DNA of 64,000 nt. Source: Cellulophaga sp. BC115SP (GTDB lineage Bacteria; Bacteroidota; Bacteroidia; Cytophagales; Spirosomataceae). Shown here in pieces: positions 60,415-64,000 of this stretch (position 1 is the stretch's first letter; each line of letters begins with the position of its first letter). The DNA lies in contig NZ_JAAALB010000005.1 of assembly GCF_009905545.1 (NCBI RefSeq), positions 1-64,000 on the forward strand. Reading direction: 5' to 3'. Under the pieces are notes generated by a model. The model was given only the letters and a program-made list of their open reading frames with translations, was not told the origin of the DNA and did no database searches. The translations under genes were made by a program, and so were the position numbers.

Positions 60415-61890
60415 CTATTCAGCATTATTACTGAGTGGTTTTTCAATAAAATACATATCAATTTCTCCCTTATTTTTTGCCTGAATTTTTCCTCGATAAT
60501 GACAAGCAAAGTGATTTTGAATTAACTGATATGTATTACCAGAGATATTGATTTTGCCAACTTCGCTTTTGCTTTCCATACGAGAGGCGGTGTTAACGGT
60601 ATCGCCCCAAATATCATAGGCAAACTTTTTGACACCCACTACACCTGCTACCAATGGACCCGAATGCACGCCAATTCTAACTTCAAAATAGGGTTTTCCT
60701 TGGTCTTTTCGCTGTAATTCTCGTTTTTTCATAAATGCCAAAATCTCCCATGCTGCTCGGATGACTGCTACTGGATGTTGGGCGTTGGGAATCGGTATAC
60801 CTCCAGCACAGAGATAGGCATCACCAATGGTTTTGATTTTTTCGATAGACGGGTATTTTTCAAGAATCAAGTCAAAGCCTCTAAAACAGTAGTCTATTTC
60901 TTCTATCAATTCCTGTGGAGAAAGCTGTTCGCTGATTTGAGTAAAACCCTTAAAGTCGGTGAACATGACTGTTGCCAATTCGTAATACTGAGTGGTGGCA
61001 GTCCCTTTTTCTTTTAGTTCATCAACCAGTTCGGAAGGCAAAATGTTGAGTAACAATTCGTCAGAACGTTGTTTTTCTACTTCGATGATTTCGTTTTTTT
61101 CTTCTAATTTCCGATTACTTCGTTTTTTGTTAAAATACAAAATCAATAGAAAAAGCACCAACAATAAAATCCCTCCAACAATTACTAACATCAGTTTTTG
61201 AACGACTTTCTGTTTTTCGAGTGCCAGGTCTTGAATGGCTTTTTCTTGGCGAAGAATTTTGATTTTGTCAGCTTGCTTATCGAGTTGTCTTTGTTTTTTG
61301 AGAAGCATAGATTCCTTCTCCGAAATATCCCCACTTAGTTCATTAATGGTTTGTAAGGAAAGAGCTACTTCGCCTTTTGACTGTTCTACTTCAGCGTTTT
61401 TCTGTTCCAGTTCTAAGCGTTTTTTTTCGGCTTCTTCTTTTTGTAAAGCCAATTCCTCTTGGTCTTTTTTGAGTTCTTCTTCGGCTAATAGTTGCTGTTT
61501 TTGTAGTTGAACAATGTCATTTCCAATATGTTGGTTGATTTCTTCGAGCAGGTCGTTAGCCTTATTACGCTGTTTGCGAGCAGTAGACTTATTGCCCAAC
61601 TTCCCGTTGACCAACGAAAGTTGCAGATAAGCAAATGCCATTCCTTTTTTGTAGTTGGCTTTTTCTCCCAGACTCAGGGCTTGATTGGCGTAAATCAATG
61701 ATTCATTGAGGTTATTTTCGAGCTCATATTCTTTCGAAAGATTCAAAAGAATATCTGTTTTGGGGATTTCTCTGGTTTCAGTTTGCAAACGATTTTTCCA
61801 AAGTTCAATGGTTCTATTCTGTGCTAAAGAGAATTGAATCGATAAACTGAAAATAATAGCGTAGCAGCAGATGAGCGTTTTAGTTTTCAT
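60415..61890 (-). CDS. Membrane-bound class III adenylate/guanylate cyclase, adenylate-type residues
   Basis: 491 residues. Signal peptide (about 1-23), periplasmic TPR-like helical repeats (about 45-115), a long coiled coil (about 125-230), one membrane span (about 232-252), a linker helix and a class III catalytic domain (about 300-480). Catalytic residues are all present: metal aspartates D312 (MFTDFKGF) and D357 (IGDAYL), base-selecting K353 and D426 (YDIWGDTVN), transition-state N433 and R437. K and D at the selecting sites are those of adenylate cyclases (guanylate cyclases have Glu and Cys), so cAMP is the likely product. First gene of the cyclase-HD-patatin set. Confidence 0.92.
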   Translation of the reverse strand: MKTKTLICCYAIIFSLSIQFSLAQNRTIELWKNRLQTETREIPKTDILLNLSKEYELENNLNESLIYANQALSLGEKANYKKGMAFAYLQLSLVNGKLGNKSTARKQRNKANDLLEEINQHIGNDIVQLQKQQLLAEEELKKDQEELALQKEEAEKKRLELEQKNAEVEQSKGEVALSLQTINELSGDISEKESMLLKKQRQLDKQADKIKILRQEKAIQDLALEKQKVVQKLMLVIVGGILLLVLFLLILYFNKKRSNRKLEEKNEIIEVEKQRSDELLLNILPSELVDELKEKGTATTQYYELATVMFTDFKGFTQISEQLSPQELIEEIDYCFRGFDLILEKYPSIEKIKTIGDAYLCAGGIPIPNAQHPVAVIRAAWEILAFMKKRELQRKDQGKPYFEVRIGVHSGPLVAGVVGVKKFAYDIWGDTVNTASRMESKSEVGKINISGNTYQLIQNHFACHYRGKIQAKNKGEIDMYFIEKPLSNNAE

Positions 61891-62003
61891 AATTCGTTCG
61901 AAGTGTAGCTTAAATATACTAAAAGGAATTTTATATCAGCCTAAGAAATACGAAATTTGCGTCTTGAATTATTTTACCCCAAACCTAGAACAACTATATT
62001 CTC

Positions 62004-62948
62004 ATGAATCGTATTGATAGAGTAACGGCCATTTTGATACAGCTTCAATCCAAAAAAGTGGTAAAAGCCCAAGAGCTTGCCGATAGATTTGAGATAAGTC
62101 TTCGTACCGTTTACCGCGATATTCGTACGCTTGAGGAGGCGGGTGTACCCATCATTGGCGAAGCTGGCATCGGGTATAGTTTGATGGAAGGTTATAGGTT
62201 GCCTCCTGTCATGTTTACCAAAGAAGAAGCAACGGCCTTTTTGACGGCTGAAAAATTGGTGGAAAAACTTACCGATGAACAAACTCGAAATACCTATCAG
62301 TCTGCTCTTTTTAAGGTAAAGGCAGTATTGAAAATGACCGAAAAAGATTATCTGGATACTATCTCAAGTCATATTGAGGTGTTGGATAATCCCTACTTAC
62401 CTAAGCATCATGATGAAAGCAGTCATATCCAAACTTTACTACAAAGTATTGCCGAAAAACGATGTGTGGAAATGCTTTATTTTGCCAATCATAGTCAAGT
62501 CGATAGTCAGCGAATTATTGAACCAGTGGGGATATTCTTACAGGCTACCGCTTGGTACTTGATTGCCTATTGTCATTTAAGAAAAGACTACCGACATTTT
62601 AGGATTGATAGAATTAAGGAACTGAGAAATACACATCAAGCCTTTGCAGGCGAGCATCCTTCCTTGCAGACCTATTTGCCCAAATTTAGTCAGCGAGAAA
62701 ATCTGACTTTAGTGAAGATTTTGGTACAAAAAAATGTACTACGTTACTTTGGTGACCAGAAATATTACAATGGTTTTGTCGACCAAAAAGATAGGGGCGA
62801 TAAAGTAGAAATGACTTTTCTGACGGCTTCTATCAGAGGTTTTGCGCATTGGTTTTTGAACTTTGGCGAATATGCCGAAATCCTAGAGCCACTTGAACTT
62901 AAAGGTATGGTGAAAGGTATTGTTTTGAAAATTTTGGAAAAATTATAG
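62004..62948 (+). CDS. YafY-type transcriptional regulator with WYL domain
   Basis: 314 residues. N-terminal winged helix-turn-helix (about 1-60: RIDRVTAILIQLQSKKVVKA, RFEISLRTVYRDIRTLEEAG) of the DeoR/HTH_11 type, and a WYL ligand-binding domain (about 140-225: AWYLIAYCHLRKDYRHFRID) followed by a WCX-like extension. WYL regulators commonly sense nucleic acids or nucleotides in defence and stress. It is divergent from the cyclase and 104 bases ahead of the DinB-fold gene, which it may control. Confidence 0.9.
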   Translation: MNRIDRVTAILIQLQSKKVVKAQELADRFEISLRTVYRDIRTLEEAGVPIIGEAGIGYSLMEGYRLPPVMFTKEEATAFLTAEKLVEKLTDEQTRNTYQSALFKVKAVLKMTEKDYLDTISSHIEVLDNPYLPKHHDESSHIQTLLQSIAEKRCVEMLYFANHSQVDSQRIIEPVGIFLQATAWYLIAYCHLRKDYRHFRIDRIKELRNTHQAFAGEHPSLQTYLPKFSQRENLTLVKILVQKNVLRYFGDQKYYNGFVDQKDRGDKVEMTFLTASIRGFAHWFLNFGEYAEILEPLELKGMVKGIVLKILEKL

Positions 62949-63051
62949 AAATGGTAAAAAAATGTCAACCCTACTGACATAGGGCTGTCACTATGGGCTT
63001 GTTATTTTGTAGTGTTCTCAATCAAAAACAAAATAATTAAACCTTAAAACC

Positions 63052-63552
63052 ATGACCGTATTATCAGCACTCCAGCAAGAGCTTGAAAATGAAGCCAAAA
63101 CAACTCGTAAGATGTTGAGCATTGTACCTGCCGACCAACTGGATTGGCAACCACATCCTAAGAGTATGACATTAAGAAGCCTGTCGATTCACGTGGCAGA
63201 ATTACCTTCTTGGGTTCGTATGGTATTGGAGACCGATGAATTAGATTTTGAAAAAAATCCTTACTCTTTACCTAAAATCAACACCTCAGAAGAATTAGTA
63301 GATTTCTTTGAAAAAAACTTGTTAGATTGTCGTGATGCACTTGCAACAGCCGATGTAAGTACTTTCGACAAACCATGGACTTTACGTGCAGGAGAAACTA
63401 TTTACAGCTCAGATCCTAAGGTGGATGTGATTCGAATGACTTTTTCCCAAATTATTCATCATAGAGCACAATTAGGAGTATTTTTAAGATTACTAAACAT
63501 TCCAATCCCTGGAAGTTATGGTCCTAGTGCCGATGATATGAGTTTTGCTTAA
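63052..63552 (+). CDS. DinB-fold protein (cytoplasmic)
   Basis: 166 residues, no signal peptide. A DinB/YfiT-like four-helix bundle: ELENEAKTTRKMLSIVPADQ at the front, SLSIHVAELPSWVRMVLET with the first metal histidine (about 48) and FSQIIHHRAQLGVFLRLLNI with the second pair (about 138-139). Likely binds a divalent metal and acts in thiol or bacillithiol-like transfer, or damage response; the true reaction is unknown. It sits directly after the WYL regulator, a recurring arrangement. Confidence 0.88.
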   Translation: MTVLSALQQELENEAKTTRKMLSIVPADQLDWQPHPKSMTLRSLSIHVAELPSWVRMVLETDELDFEKNPYSLPKINTSEELVDFFEKNLLDCRDALATADVSTFDKPWTLRAGETIYSSDPKVDVIRMTFSQIIHHRAQLGVFLRLLNIPIPGSYGPSADDMSFA

Positions 63553-63575
63553 CAATTATCAATATTTTGAATAAT

Positions 63576-63612
63576 AAGGATATTAATCTTTGGATTAGTA
63601 TCCTTTCTTTGT
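63576..63612 (+). terminator. Terminator after the DinB-fold gene
   Basis: A 13-bp stem (63576-63588 with 63593-63605) including one G-U pair, loop TTTG, and a TTCTTTG tail. Confidence 0.75.
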
Positions 63613-64000
63613 TTTATTTGTATAGTTATAATTGACGTATAAAGGTGATTATCGGGAAAAATGGTATTTGTCATTTTCTCATAATTCAACAGCAATAAAT
63701 CTATCATTGATGGACATATTCTTTCTTCTTTTAAGTCATTTCATACGTAACTACTTTGACACAAAACCATTTTTAAACTTATGATTATTAACCTAAAAAA
63801 GCCAATTTTAAAATCTTTCCAACCATTACGCCGTCCCCAACAAAGGTAGTTAGCCCAGCATAGCAAAGAGCCTTTACGCTAATCCGCTTATTTAGTTATT
63901 TATTGGTTTTCTCCACGACACCTTTCTCGAAAGGTTCCAGAAGTCTCCCTTGATTTTATCACTCAACTATTTATTCAGCTTCGCCATGAATTGAAGCGAA
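63613..64000. other. Unassigned 3' end of the window
   Basis: About 390 bases. Short frames only, none with protein character; no tRNA or repeat match was recognised. GC is locally higher near 63830-63960. It may be the leader of a gene outside the window. Confidence 0.3.

Noticed and set aside
57776-61890. Calling the cyclase-HD-patatin set a CBASS or Pycsar system outright
   Set aside because: The cyclase is a membrane class III enzyme with a periplasmic sensor, not a CD-NTase or typical Pycsar cyclase; antiphage function is not shown by the sequence.
63613-64000. Possible structured RNA at the window end
   Set aside because: No tRNA cloverleaf or known RNA motif could be recognised, and stems seen are short.

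Overview
The window reads as a chromosomal segment of a Bacteroidota bacterium, most likely order Cytophagales (Spirosomataceae-like). The evidence is low GC, a SusC/SusD pair with a FecI/FecR-type sigma/anti-sigma pair, type IX secretion (T9SS) C-terminal sorting domains, paired DUF1501/DUF1800 genes, a GH92 mannosidase, A-rich translation starts without strong Shine-Dalgarno sites, and several TAnnTTTG (-7) promoter elements. I saw no rRNA, tRNA, CRISPR array, prophage or intact insertion sequence. The genus is an inference.

Layout. 0-4.3 kb: a TetR regulator divergent from a small secreted protein, an MFS transporter and an aldehyde-dehydrogenase-fold protein that has lost its catalytic residues; a perfect 12-bp inverted repeat sits between them. 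4.4-7.8 kb: NhaD-type antiporter with a tiny membrane partner, a coiled-coil lipoprotein and a tandem universal stress protein. 8-8.8 kb: a DUF1460 protein with a perfect 20-bp hairpin inside its signal-peptide codons. 9-18.6 kb: an alpha-glucan/maltose island (MFS transporter, two GH13 enzymes, beta-phosphoglucomutase, GH65 phosphorylase) in which four genes share an 11-bp leader motif. 18.7-24.8 kb: TauE exporter, fatty-acid hydroxylase, LuxR-type regulator, MFS transporter, a 101-bp tandem repeat, cyclase-family hydrolase, DNA polymerase IV. 24.9-26.6 kb: gene debris (an orphan T9SS tail and a frameshifted lipoprotein) and one hypothetical gene. 26.6-30 kb: DUF1800-DUF1501. 30.2-38.7 kb: ECF sigma, FecR, SusC (with STN domain), SusD, metallophosphoesterase. 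38.8-42.7 kb: three small membrane proteins and a GH92 alpha-mannosidase.

43.1-51.3 kb is a cobalamin uptake and salvage locus: cobalamin riboswitch, BtuB-like receptor, DUF6580 membrane protein, BtuF-like binding protein, CobU, a DUF71/COG2102 ATP-pyrophosphatase, CobT, CobS and CobC. No corrin-ring synthesis genes and no BtuCD are present here, so the locus fits import and nucleotide-loop assembly rather than de novo synthesis. 51.5-57.4 kb: LigB/DODA-type dioxygenase, Gfo/Idh/MocA oxidoreductase, M61 peptidase without PDZ, DinB-fold protein, universal stress protein.

57.8-61.9 kb is the most intriguing set: three co-directional genes encoding a membrane class III cyclase with adenylate-type specificity residues, a small HD-domain phosphohydrolase, and a patatin-like phospholipase fused to a canonical cyclic-nucleotide-binding domain. 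Together they could form a self-contained cAMP synthesis, turnover and lipase-effector circuit. The window ends with a WYL-domain regulator and a DinB-fold protein.

The intergenic DNA is rich in dispersed elements: a ~190-bp repeat (two copies), a 101-bp unit (tandem array plus a diverged inverted copy 27 kb away), short AGACGCAA/TTGCGTCT hairpins, TCACTCAAT-type words and many strong stem-loop terminators. All assignments come from reading the sequence; no database search was run.
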